A stretch of DNA of 64,000 bases, taken from assembly GCF_003286085.1 (NCBI RefSeq), contig NW_020825317.1:2046001-2110000 (forward strand), read 5' to 3'. The notes beneath the pieces are model-generated. The model was given only the letters and a program-made list of their open reading frames with translations. It was not told the origin of the DNA and did no database searches. A program made the position numbers and the translations under genes. This document shows, piece after piece, positions 1-10,325 of this stretch (the stretch's first letter is position 1; every line of letters begins with the position of its first letter). Source of the stretch: Drosophila persimilis. Lineage: Eukaryota; Arthropoda; Insecta; Diptera; Drosophilidae.

Positions 1-199
1 TCATGAATCAAATAGATAAAATAAACTTAAAACCTTTTTTTGGTGAGAAATCAACTTAAATCATGTTTTATTTGGCTCATACATGTATGTACATACATAA
101 ATATAACTTTCTAATTTATATTATGTTATATTATACAAATAATAATATAAACAAATATAAATAAGATCTTAGACGCAAACAGTCATTAACGAGCGGTAA

Positions 200-545
200 G
201 GTTGTGAGTCGCAGCTCTCTTTTACCAGAAAACGCACACTGCACCAGGAAGAGTGTGCAAAAGAGAAGGAATGACTAAGCTCGTGGAAGGCGTTGCGTAG
301 CCACTGCAGTTTCATTTGTTCCTCCTGAGTACAATAATAGCCCGTTCTGATCCTTATTCGGCAATTTGGTTAGATAAATATGGTTATTCTTAATTATTCT
401 ACGTATTGTCCTATCTCACCACAGATTTTAATCCTTTGTGGAGGCGGAAGGGGTGTGGCAAGATTTTAAAACAAATGACTCAGTGTGATATCACAGGAGC
501 CTAAAAACAAAATTTGGTGGCTCTAGTGCTTTACAGTATCATTTT
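200..545 (-). repeat. Decayed DINE-1/Helentron fragment
   Basis: This stretch has the DINE-1 landmarks in the minus order: a TGCGTAGCCACTGCA block near 294-309, a block resembling the GATCTGATCCAGATTCAGCAA segment near 338-366, CCACAGATTTT..CCTTTGTGGAGGCGGAAGG near 420-451, and TGTGATATCACAGGAG near 484-499. The same blocks occur in the same order in the full-length copies at 17.6 and 55.7 kb. It is much more diverged than those copies and lacks both termini, so it is an old relic. Confidence 0.6.
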
Positions 546-2083
546 CACTGGTGGCGTATAAATATGTAAATATGTATATATGTACATATGTATGTATGTG
601 GGTACATATAGTGTATGTGTGTCTATCGGTGTGCCAATTTATAGTGACCCTCAGCTAATTTTTAATTTATTCATTAGCCTGTTAACGCCATTCCATTTGC
701 GGTCCCCGATAAGTCCCCAGCCTCTAGCGTCCAGCTCCAGCTCCAGTTTTAATTGGGCGTACATAAAACAATCTGCACTGATCTGCCCCAAGCTGATTCT
801 GCCAAGATCGAATGCGATTAATAATATGTATATGTGTATGTCTGTACGCACATACGAGTATGTACAATTATCTCGGGTAGACTGATTTAATTAGCCTCTT
901 GAATGCGTCACCCGGATGCATATCGTAGGCGTGGACTAAGGGGAGTGCGATGCCACTGCCACTAACGGCAAATGAGTACCAACTTAATGTAATGAAACTA
1001 ATGAAATTTCCGTAGAGACCACATGATAGCAGTAACTTCGATGGGGTGCTAATTGGTGGCACAACACGTGCTAAGGCCTCCACGCCACATTCTCGTACTA
1101 CACACTGTTCTACGTATAGTCACCTGCCGTCCGGCCACTTTTCGCTGCCGATTAATCAAATGTGTGTGAAATTGCACAACCTGGCCTAATGGCAATGACA
1201 AAAAACCCCGAAGCGAACAGCAGAAAAACAAAGAAGCTACCCAAGTCATCGCAAGATACTTAAATCTTGCTGTATTATGGGTCTGACTAACCAAAAGATA
1301 AGGCCCGCTATCTACACTTGGAGCTTTCCACTCGCATCTGTATATCAGATACGGGTGGGAGCAGTATATCGCATTCGGGGTGGTTCGTTTTTTGCAGTGT
1401 CCTAGCCCTAACCCACTCTGACTAACCCGCTGACGGATGGATGTTGCTTGGGCGATAAGAATGCGTTAGAACTTCTGGATCTTCTTGCCAGAGTTCTGTT
1501 TGTGTTGGACTTTACCAAATTGCAAATCATTTTATGATCACCAAACTGTAAATCTATTTCCAAGAAAGCGACAAAACCCTTGTCAGCACGCACGCCTGGA
1601 TAAATGTACATATGTATATGTACATGAACATATATCTGAGCGATCCACTAATACTAATATGGGTCAGTGGCAACGTGTATTTGTCTTAGCGACCCATGCT
1701 GCCGCACTTGAATTTGTAATAACCTCTTCAAGTTCACTGCCTCGGCTGTCGGTGTCCCCGTAAATATATGTATATATATCTGTGTTTTGGTATCGTACTC
1801 ATTATAGGGCCGAACTCATCTGATCTGAACCATAATCTGGTACTTCTTAATTTAGCTAGATTAGAGATTCAAACATTTTTTTCGGAAGTTTGAGTTTTGG
1901 AAAGTAAACAGTATTTCTAGTGTCAAGTTATCTTGACAAAATCGGTGCAGGTTCCATTCATCTTAGTTCGAATTGCAGAAAATTCTGGTCAGATAATTAC
2001 GATGGCATGTCCAAGGAAAAAGTTTTACACATTGCTGAGAATTCATCATCTGCATTTACGGTTTTTCCAAAATCCCTTTGACT

Positions 2084-2118
2084 CGTTCCGTTCCGTTCCG
2101 TCGCGTTCCGTTCCGTTT
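2084..2118. repeat. TTCCG microsatellite
   Basis: Tandem TTCCG pentamers, interrupted once by a CG, run across this short segment. No coding frame uses it convincingly. Confidence 0.85.
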
Positions 2119-3859
2119 CTTTTCGTTGATTTATTAAGAACAACTCACACGAAAGCCACAACTTCGCACTAAGGCGATTGCAGACCCAGGTCCGCTCCAT
2201 CCCAGACCCAATGGGTTTGAGTCCGCTTCAATCCGAGTTCAGCTTTGAGTCAACGATTTTGTGAATTTTGAGGTATGAACTGCGAGGAAATCAATTCAAA
2301 GGTAATAATAAACATACATACATATAAACAGATATATGTATAACCAGAGAAAAGCTGTGAAGGGTCAAATGAGCATAATAGAAGCAGAGAAAGACGGTGA
2401 CTAGTGACGGTGAGAACCCTTTTTTTAGTGTACTGTAATCTCTTAAACATTGCAAACATTCTAAAATTGTGTTCTTATTGTACAAACTGTTGCTTTTATT
2501 ATTGAATACATACATACATATGTACATATATGTATATGCAAATTGGAAGAGGTCAATTAATTTTCCATTATCTTTTGTACTTACATATTGTATGTAGTGT
2601 GTGCTATTTCTAAAATTCCCTTTGGGGCTCTGTACTGCGATCTATTTTTGCATACAAAGCGAGATCCTGATTTCAACTATCAAGAAGCATTAATTGAAAA
2701 AGGGTGCGACTTGCAACATTCTAATGACATTTACATATATAAGTTAATGGAGTTGTTGATGCGTAAGGCATCCAAAATTGTACCCAATTGTTTCGCCGAT
2801 TTACCTGCCCGTTACAACTAGATTTAACTGTTATACTCCTCGTGCTTGGTTCTGTACAGCTGTATAGAGCCCATAGCTCGAGTATTGCAATTGCCCAACC
2901 CACGTCCCACGCCAAAGCCAAGAAAGTCGACGAGAGCAACGGTAAAGCAGTCTAGACTAGCGAGTGTTGCAGGGACTAACGGTGAGAGTGATACCGGGAA
3001 CTATGGTTCTGGGCCGGGATGGTATCGAATAAGGTTGTGTTGACTGGTACGTACGTGTACCGCTACGCTGGTCCGCTTAGAGCTATTAGCCAGCAGTAGG
3101 GCCATCAATCTTCCAATTGTCGTTTCTCCTCTATTTTGGCTTCAACTCTCTGAGGGGGAGATCTGTTTAAAGCTCACCCACAGCCCCACCAGCAGCACTC
3201 GAACCCGGTTGTCTTGGCGCCTCCGATCGCAATCGGAAAATGAGTGACAAAACCAGTAAAAAAATATATATGTTTGCGCAACGCCGCCGTTTTGAATACT
3301 CTTCCGGATTTCCTAATGTCTAGATCAAGTTAAAGATTTATGTATATTGACCAGTAGGAAACGTAACCACTTACAAGTGAGATACAATTTATTTTGTTGG
3401 GGTAATTGAAGCATCAATGCCACATTAATGGGAAAAAATAAATCGATGTTCATCACATTTGCCGGACATTGTTAAGAAGCTCAATGATTAACATTCGGAA
3501 AATCCAAATATCTCTCATACGTACTTGTACGTACAAAATTTCAGAGATTTTCCGTATATTTGGATAGAGTTTGACGCGAATCGGACAAGGGTCTCTAAAA
3601 TCACTAAGAATACAATGCTGACGTTAAGTTCAAGGACCGTTTACAACTTCCCAGAGTGCATGTATAGCTAGCATGTGTGGTCGCAGTTAAAGCACTCTCT
3701 GTTAGAGTATGTAAATAAATATTATTCAAACTGGCAAGACTTCGGCGCTGGCACCAGTGCCAGAGACGGCAGCGCGCAAACAGCCTTAAACCGCTTGAGG
3801 CCGGTTCAAACTAGAATCGGTGGACCGTTCGTTCGATCCGGACAGGCCCGTCCCGGCTG

Positions 3860-3952
3860 AGTTCAGTTCGGTTCGGTTCGGTTAAGTTCGGTTGGGTTGG
3901 GTTGAGTTAAGTTGGCTTCGTCCAAGCTGGCTTGGCTTGGCTTGAGTTGGTT
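3860..3952. repeat. GTTCG/GTTGG/GCTTG degenerate pentamer array
   Basis: The array begins as GGTTC pentamers, drifts to GGTTG and then to GGCTT, so neighbouring units resemble each other more than distant ones. That pattern is typical of slippage growth followed by point decay. Confidence 0.8.
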
Positions 3953-5424
3953 ATCGTCTTTGTGGGTATTAAATATTGAAAACGAGCCTAACCAACTAAC
4001 AGGCTCAATGTGACAACATTCGTTGATTTACAGAACTGCACCTGACAAAGAAATTCCCCAGGTCAAAAACGATTTTAAGACTTTACTAAGGAAGCGCAAT
4101 GGTTGACCTAAATACGATTATTGCCAGCCCATCACATTGTATATACGAGTAGTGCTGGCCCAGAGGGATCTTCTAAGGCAAGAACGTATAGTAGAAAATA
4201 TAGAATATTTTACCATCTAAGGATTCAAATAATATCATTAGTAAATTTTGTTGACGTTTCTCTTGGGTGGAAGAAATAGATAAAGAAAATTAAATAAAAA
4301 TTACAGCACCTGAACATGGCATTTCATTTAAATCCTTATTATTATTCAAGGAGTAAAACTAAAATAAAAAGCATTCAGATTGAATTTAATTGAATTTATG
4401 CTTTAGGTAAATGTAAGTTCTTATGTACATATGTACATATATACCCCTCAAGAACGAGCTCAGCTCCACCCCAATAAAAAAATCATGTCGCATAATTTTC
4501 AATGGACAGCAATCGACATAACTCATACGCCGCGTGTTCCAAATGGAGGTTAAAAGCCAATGCAGTCAGTGCAGTGCAAGTTACAGTGTCTATAAATAAA
4601 TCTTTGGCCCAGGCCCAGGCACAGACCCGGGCCCGGCCGCGCAGCCGCAATGCAATCGAAAACTGGTCTGGTGGGTCTGGGTCTCGGCAGCGGCAGCACC
4701 AGCACCAGCACCAGCTTTAGCGGCGTGACATGGGGCATGGGCATCGCCTCGATTGGATCCAATCTGATCTGAGCAACCTCTGCAGTTGCATGTTCGTACA
4801 GAAGAACAGCAACAACCGCTGAGGCAAAAAGCTTAAGTCTACTTTAATATATTTCGACAGAAAAACATTTCTTCGCTGGTTGTATATTTTGGCATCCATG
4901 ATGGTCAAGGACGTATTCGTACATTAACCAGGTTTGACTCGGGGAGAAGGAACGCCGGAGACAAAGGGAATGCAAGCAATTAAATAAACCCAACTGGTTG
5001 TTTTCCACTCCGATTTATGGAGGGGCAGGGTGTAGGATGTAACATATGTAGTTGTTTATGAAGTGAAGAGGTGAAGAGGTTAAAGGGTCAAACGGAATGT
5101 TGGAGAGAAGAAAATTATAAATACCTACTGACAGTGGATATTTGCATTGATGAAAAGAGGGAACAAACAAAACTTGGAAAAAAAGAAATTGAAGAAATCT
5201 TATATCTTAAATCCCGAAAACCACTCTGTTCTTAAATCCGAAAGCGAATTCTTGGTTTTAGAAAGTTGCTCCTCAGTGCAGATTCAGTGTTGCTTTATTC
5301 AGTGGCTTGTAGGAAAGGCGGCCGAGAAGCAGATGCCATGTGGCATGTGCATCTGTTCATCCGTCTATCTGTCACGTTTGACACCTGCTTCTCAGAAATT
5401 ATACGACCTCTGGCGATATCACAC

Positions 5425-5660
5425 TGAGTAAAGTTTTTTTTTCCCAAGCCCCTTCACTACCCCTCAAAGAGTGAAAATCTGTGGCATTCACAATTTTAAG
5501 ATAAAAAGAAACTGAAATGCAGCTTCATAGAGAATGATCATACATACGAGTATCTACTAGATTGCCGAATTTGGATCAGTTGGGATCATTATTATAGCCA
5601 TAATGATGAATTTCCAGTGGTTGACTCTCAGCCTCGTGCTAGCTCTCTCTCTCCTACACT
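5425..5660 (+). repeat. Decayed DINE-1/Helentron fragment
   Basis: Plus-orientation DINE-1 blocks can be read in order: CCCTCAAAGAGTGAAAATCTGTGGCATTCACAATTTTA-like text (5463-5502), a block near 5530-5540 resembling AGAATGACCATATC, and a diverged GAATTTGGATCAGTTGGGATCATTATTATAGCC block near 5567-5600. No terminus is preserved. The CTCTCTCT tract that follows may be the decayed equivalent of the TCTGTCTCTCTC block of full copies. Confidence 0.55.
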
Positions 5661-6120
5661 CCCACGTCCAGTATGCATCCCCCCGGTGTAAGCGAGTGGG
5701 CGAGTGAGCAGGATTGTATTGTGTACGTTACATAAACCATGAAATTACATATGAATGTACATTGTACATACATACTTACAGATATGTTATACTGACTGAG
5801 TCCGAGTATTATAGTACACTCCCCGACACTTGAATACGACATACTAAAATGTACACTTTAGGCACCAATATTTCCGGCACAAGCTATAGAAAACGGTGAA
5901 TTTGAATTTTCCTCAAATCTCTATTCAATTTAGCATAAATTAAAAAAAAAATAATAGCAATATTCATCAAAGTAGATTGAGAAAAAAAATTTAATTGACA
6001 TAACTCAAATTTCCGCTCCCAAAAAATGCGACACTTGAATACGACATTCACATTGAAAAATTTTTTATTTTGGATGTGGTCGCGACCGGACATTGAATAA
6101 ATTCTCAAAAATCAATTAGG

Positions 6121-6369
6121 GTGTCCTTATTACGAGAAAAAAATGTGGGTTATGGTAAGTCCTTTTCAAAGGACGAAAGCTCCACAATAAAAGCCTCGAA
6201 GGAAGTAGGTCCATCAATAATGAAAATAAGTGATGAAATTGGTAAAACTAGGTGTGTTCTGAGTGATTTCATAAAGAACGGGTCAAATTATGGCAAAAAC
6301 ATAAAAAACCGAACCAAAATTGCTACTTCCGAGACCTCCATAAGATCTCATCTGCGAGCCGCATCTTAA
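6121..6369 (+). pseudogene. Tc1-type transposase N-terminal fragment, left arm
   Basis: The 82-residue frame resembles the paired helix-turn-helix DNA-binding region of Tc1/Tc3 transposases: a lysine/glutamate-rich first helix, then KISDEIGKTRCVLSDFIKNG, then NYGKN and a basic linker. The family pattern is a bipartite HTH that binds the inverted repeats, followed by a DDE catalytic domain, which is missing. The displayed first residue comes from GTG, not ATG. The first in-frame ATG is the internal one within SIMKIS, and an out-of-frame ATG lies near the true family start, so the start is probably broken by a small indel. The frame stops at a TAA after about 80 residues. Confidence 0.7.
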
Positions 6370-6486
6370 AAACACGACTAAAACTCGATTTAAAAATCGA
6401 AAACTGTACTTTTAGCTAGTGCTAAAATAATAAAACACGTTTTTTCGAAGACTCCACACCATAAGGGACTGTAATTAATAAAAAAC

Positions 6487-6798
6487 CCCTCAACTTTGTT
6501 GCATATTTGATAAACTCGACTTAATGAAAAATCAACTGGTCCACGCCGTTTTAGGATCTTGCTCACCACAGAATAATAGCGCTCACACTGCTGTGAAAAC
6601 TATCCAATTGTAATTCTTCTTTACTCCTCACTTCCTTTACTTCCTTGAGTCCTTATAAATATAAAAAATAAACCCTTATGACCCTTCAAACTAAAATTGT
6701 TGTCCCTTTGAAAATGCTATATAGCGACAGTCTCTACTCCACGCCATATGAATATGCAAAAGTACGGGAGTATTCTAAGTTTTCGTCCGTTGGCTGAG
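6487..6798. other. Spacer between the inverted arms
   Basis: This 312-bp segment is not repeated on either side and separates the arms of the palindrome. It holds no convincing reading frame and no recognised transposon motif. It would form the loop if the locus were transcribed into a hairpin. Its origin is unclear: it may be filler captured when the inverted duplication formed, or the middle of a different copy. Confidence 0.6.
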
Positions 6799-6915
6799 GT
6801 TTTTTATTAATTACAGTCCCTTATGGTGTGGAGTCTTCGAAAAAACGTGTTTTATTATTTTAGCACTAGCTAAAAGTACAGTTTTCGATTTTTAAATCGA
6901 GTTTTAGTCGTGTTT

Positions 6916-7164
6916 TTAAGATGCGGCTCGCAGATGAGATCTTATGGAGGTCTCGGAAGTAGCAATTTTGGTTCGGTTTTTTATGTTTTTGCCATAATTT
7001 GACCCGTTCTTTATGAAATCACTCAGAACACACCTAGTTTTACCAATTTCATCACTTATTTTCATTATTGATGGACCTACTTCCTTCGAGGCTTTTATTG
7101 TGGAGCTTTCGTCCTTTGAAAAGGACTTACCATAACCCACATTTTTTTCTCGTAATAAGGACAC
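6916..7164 (-). pseudogene. Tc1-type transposase N-terminal fragment, right arm
   Basis: This is the mirror copy of the frame at 6121-6369. It encodes the same 82 residues and shares the same non-ATG start and the same stop, so the damage predates the duplication of the arms or was spread between them by gene conversion. A longer plus-strand frame (7177-7875) that runs out of this arm is only an antisense read-through. Confidence 0.7.
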
Positions 7165-9100
7165 CCTAATTGATTTTTGAGAATTTATTCAATGTCCGGT
7201 CGCGACCACATCCAAAATAAAAAATTTTTCAATGTGAATGTCGTATTCAAGTGTCGCATTTTTTGGGAGCGGAAATTTGAGTTATGTCAATTAAATTTTT
7301 TTTCTCAATCTACTTTGATGAATATTGCTATTATTTTTTTTTTAATTTATGCTAAATTGAATAGAGATTTGAGGAAAATTCAAATTCACCGTTTTCTATG
7401 GCTTGTGCCGGAAATATTGGTGCCTAAAGTGTACATTTTAGTATGTCGTATTCAAGTGTCGGGGAGTGTACCTCCAGTACTGTCCGTGCCATTCCCAACG
7501 CGTTTCGAGTTCATAGTGTGTCGAATTCCAGCCTCTCAAATTGTACTTTTGTCATTGTTTGTACCATTTGCTTGTGTCGTATGCGCAATGTTCTGTGATC
7601 ACAATAGTAGTGTTACATACTTCCATACTAGTGTAAGTCACACACGAAACAAGAATGTCAGTGCCTGGCCACAATCCTTTTCCCCCCGATGCCCTTTATT
7701 TGAAATTTTTTTTTTGTTACCCAGCTTTAAATTCGACATTTTATTCGCCAACAATGGCAGTGCTTTTTCTCTCTCTGCCCTCTACTTTTTTTTGTGTAAT
7801 TTGAAAGACCGTCTGAGGCTCGAAGCTGCGATCTGGGGTGGATTGCGTGAGCCTTTTTCGGCTGGTCCCAGTTGATTGCATTTTATTGAGTTTATTATTT
7901 TGTAATAATGGCTCATTAATTCTCTTCGCCCTTGGTTTCGCCCTCTTTTGGCTCTCGCCCTCTCCGCCTCAGCCTTGCGTGCGTATTCCCTGTGTCTCAT
8001 TCTGGCCACATCAGCATCCCATAAGCCAGGCCCTAAAAAAGATTTATTTACGTTGAATCATGGGGATCGTTAAAAATGCACTTGAGTTCCGTTAATGGAC
8101 TTGGAAGATGATTTGCCAGCAATTGGTGATCGGTTCTGAAAGTCACCTGAATTACCCGCATTTTATTGCGAGCTAGCAGATACGTTCTGTGTTATATTAA
8201 ACAAGTATTGAGAAATACAATAAATGTTTAATAATTAAAAACTTGTGATCTCTTTGGAAATGGACTGTCCATTTACCGGATATGGGCTCTAAGGCTTTCA
8301 GTACACATGCTGCTTTCGAGCGATGTTTAATATCTCATATATGTACCTATTACAAAGGTAAATTTATATTTAGAAAGAAGACAATTTCTAGCGAGTATTG
8401 TATATATTTCCCTCGTGCCCAAAGCACACGCTTCAGTATCAGAAGAATAGGTAGGGACCGTAAATATCAAATGCGAACTACATTTCAATGTCTTAGCTTG
8501 CCCCAGACTACTTCTAGGTACGTTTTTGGGTATTTTGCTCGAATCATTCTAGATACATTTTGAAGTCGCGTTCACGACCTTCCCAACGCCTGGCACTGCT
8601 GCTGATGGCTGTGCCACACGCCACACAAATTGACGTAGTACTCTTTCCACCTGGTGTAAATAATCATTTATGTACTCAACGGCTATTTGCTTTTTTGTTT
8701 TTCGACGCTCTCAGGGTAAGTTTTTCCAAACAATAGCGGGAAAAAATTAGCACAGCTGCTTTAAAACGAAATGAGATGAAAAATAGTAAAAAAAGCTGAA
8801 AAACCGTCTATTAAACGGTACGAGTAAGTACATGAAAAACACAAATTCAAATATAAATATTTTTGCAACAAATTAAACAAATAGCGGACTGGCAAGGAGA
8901 CCCCCTACAAACCGAGAAAACTATTTTATTTTTCCAATATAATTCCTCAATATTTGTTTCGCTCGACGCGAATTGCAATTAGCATCAATTTGCCAGCCAG
9001 AGGAGGAGATGGGGCGGATATATCTAATTGATAGCTTCCATATTTGCTTCAGGTGTCCCAGGTGAAATTCATAGCCCGTACTCTACAGTCTACAGTCGCA

Positions 9101-9158
9101 TCCCCAACCCCCAACCCACAACCCACAACCCCCAAATCCAGACCAGACCAGACCAGAC
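9101..9158. repeat. CCCAACCCACAA and CAGAC tandem repeats
   Basis: Units of the form CCCAAC/CCACAA are followed directly by four CAGAC-type units. The whole block is simple-sequence DNA. Confidence 0.8.
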
Positions 9159-9243
9159 TTTGCTTAGCCTTCCCCACTCGAAGGGAGGCAAGTCGTCACT
9201 TTGGGAAAAATATTTGAACATTGTTTGCATGTTTCAATTAATG

Positions 9244-9272
9244 CTGCCGTTGCCGTTGCCGTTGCCGTTGCG
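9244..9272. repeat. GCCGTT hexanucleotide repeat
   Basis: Four or more tandem GCCGTT units are present. The overlapping 118-codon frame (9028-9384) reads them as alternating leucine and proline and shows no other protein-like features. Confidence 0.85.
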
Positions 9273-10301
9273 GTGTGTGTTCCGTTCGACATTAGGGTGG
9301 ACCATTAACACTAGCACGCTAAGTGATCATCCTCCTCCCGGTCAGAGCCCCTTCAACCCTTGCTTGATTATCGCTAATCAATGAAAAAGTCGAAGCTTGT
9401 CTTGCGAAACAGTTTCTGTTGTTGGCTTTTAATCTAGGAATCGGAATCAAAATTGGGACCAAAATTTGAATTGGAATGGGAATTTTGTTGTCTGTCTGGA
9501 GGAGGCCTGTCCACTGCTTAGAGAGCCGAAACCAGTTTTTATATTCATCGTTTTGTTTTGTGTCTTTTTTTAAACATTATGACAAATGACATGCCATCGA
9601 TCAAAATGTGCCGAATAATTTCAAACATATGAATGCTGTTGAGGAAAAGTTTAGAGTCACTCTAGTAATTTGGCTCATTTTACTGCTCTCTGATGGAAAT
9701 GATAATTGTGCGTCATGGCAAAAATGTATACTTTGTGGTGAAATTATGTACACAAATATTATTTTTATAGGCCCCCTCGGGTAAAGGATCTTTGTTCCTA
9801 TTAGGTTCAGCCACGAGCATGGTTCCGTTGCATACTTTTCGGATTTGTTTATGTTCATTTATTTCATGGGTTTCCTTGCTTCATACAGGAGTGCATCTGT
9901 GTGTTTATAAAAACGAAATAAAAAGACAATTTAAATGAAATTCGTTTTTGAAGATAAGTGACATGATAAAAGTTCGACAAAAAAAAAGTTTGTGGCTTTC
10001 TGTATGAGCCGAAAAACTTTAAATGGCTTTAAATTATATCTGCATTCATTAGCTTTTTTGAATTGAAAAGCTCTAAAAACTCAAAAAGCTAAGTTTAAAA
10101 AAGCAAGCTTACGTGCGAATAAAAGAGTAAAAAAAACCAATTTAATACAAAAGATTCAAAACTTTGGAGTTTCAAGTCAATCTGAAAGAATTTGTTTCGT
10201 TCGAGATGTTTAATGTTTCAGCCCATTATTAGAGCTCTCTACAACTGTCCCAGAGAGTCGTGCTTACATTTCATTTATTTTTCCACAACTTTTTTCGAAT
10301 T

Positions 10302-10325
10302 TTGTGTGTGTGTGTGTTTTTTTTT
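10302..10325. repeat. GT dinucleotide run followed by poly-T
   Basis: A (GT)n run passes directly into a poly-T tract. Confidence 0.85.

Larger units (their letters stand above)
546..5424. other. Non-coding AT-rich stretch with simple repeats
   Basis: I see no reading frame with protein-family features here. There are ACATATGTAC/TATGTATG-type microsatellites near 560-600, 1605-1650, 2310-2345, 2505-2540 and 4425-4445. A TTCCG-type tandem run lies at 2084-2118 and a GGTTCGGTT/GGTTGG/GCTTGG-type run at 3860-3952. Around 3495-3565 an imperfect inverted pair (GGAAAATCCAAATAT with AGATTTTCCGTATATTTGGA) could form a weak hairpin. From about 5340 the sequence has DINE-like CATCCGTCTATCTGTC text that leads into the fragment at 5425. 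Confidence 0.5.
5817..7468. mobile_element. Palindromic Tc1-type element with 670-bp inverted arms
   Basis: The left arm (5817-6486) and right arm (6799-7468) are inverted copies of equal length, around a 312-bp unrelated spacer (6487-6798). TA dinucleotides flank both outer ends (5815-5816 and 7469-7470), the target duplication expected of Tc1/mariner elements, so the whole palindrome behaves as one mobile unit. I found only one difference between the arms (AGCTATAG against AGCCATAG, near 5883 and 7400). Each arm encodes the same 82-residue remnant of a Tc1/Tc3-type transposase N-terminus. The motif ACACTTGAATACGACAT occurs twice per arm, at the outer end and about 200 bp inside, like the IR/DR layout of some Tc1 elements. 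No catalytic DDE part is present, so it is non-autonomous. Confidence 0.85.

Noticed and set aside
7177-7875. 232-codon frame on the plus strand
   Set aside because: Its first third is the antisense of the Tc1 palindrome arm and the rest has random composition. It is a read-through, not a gene.
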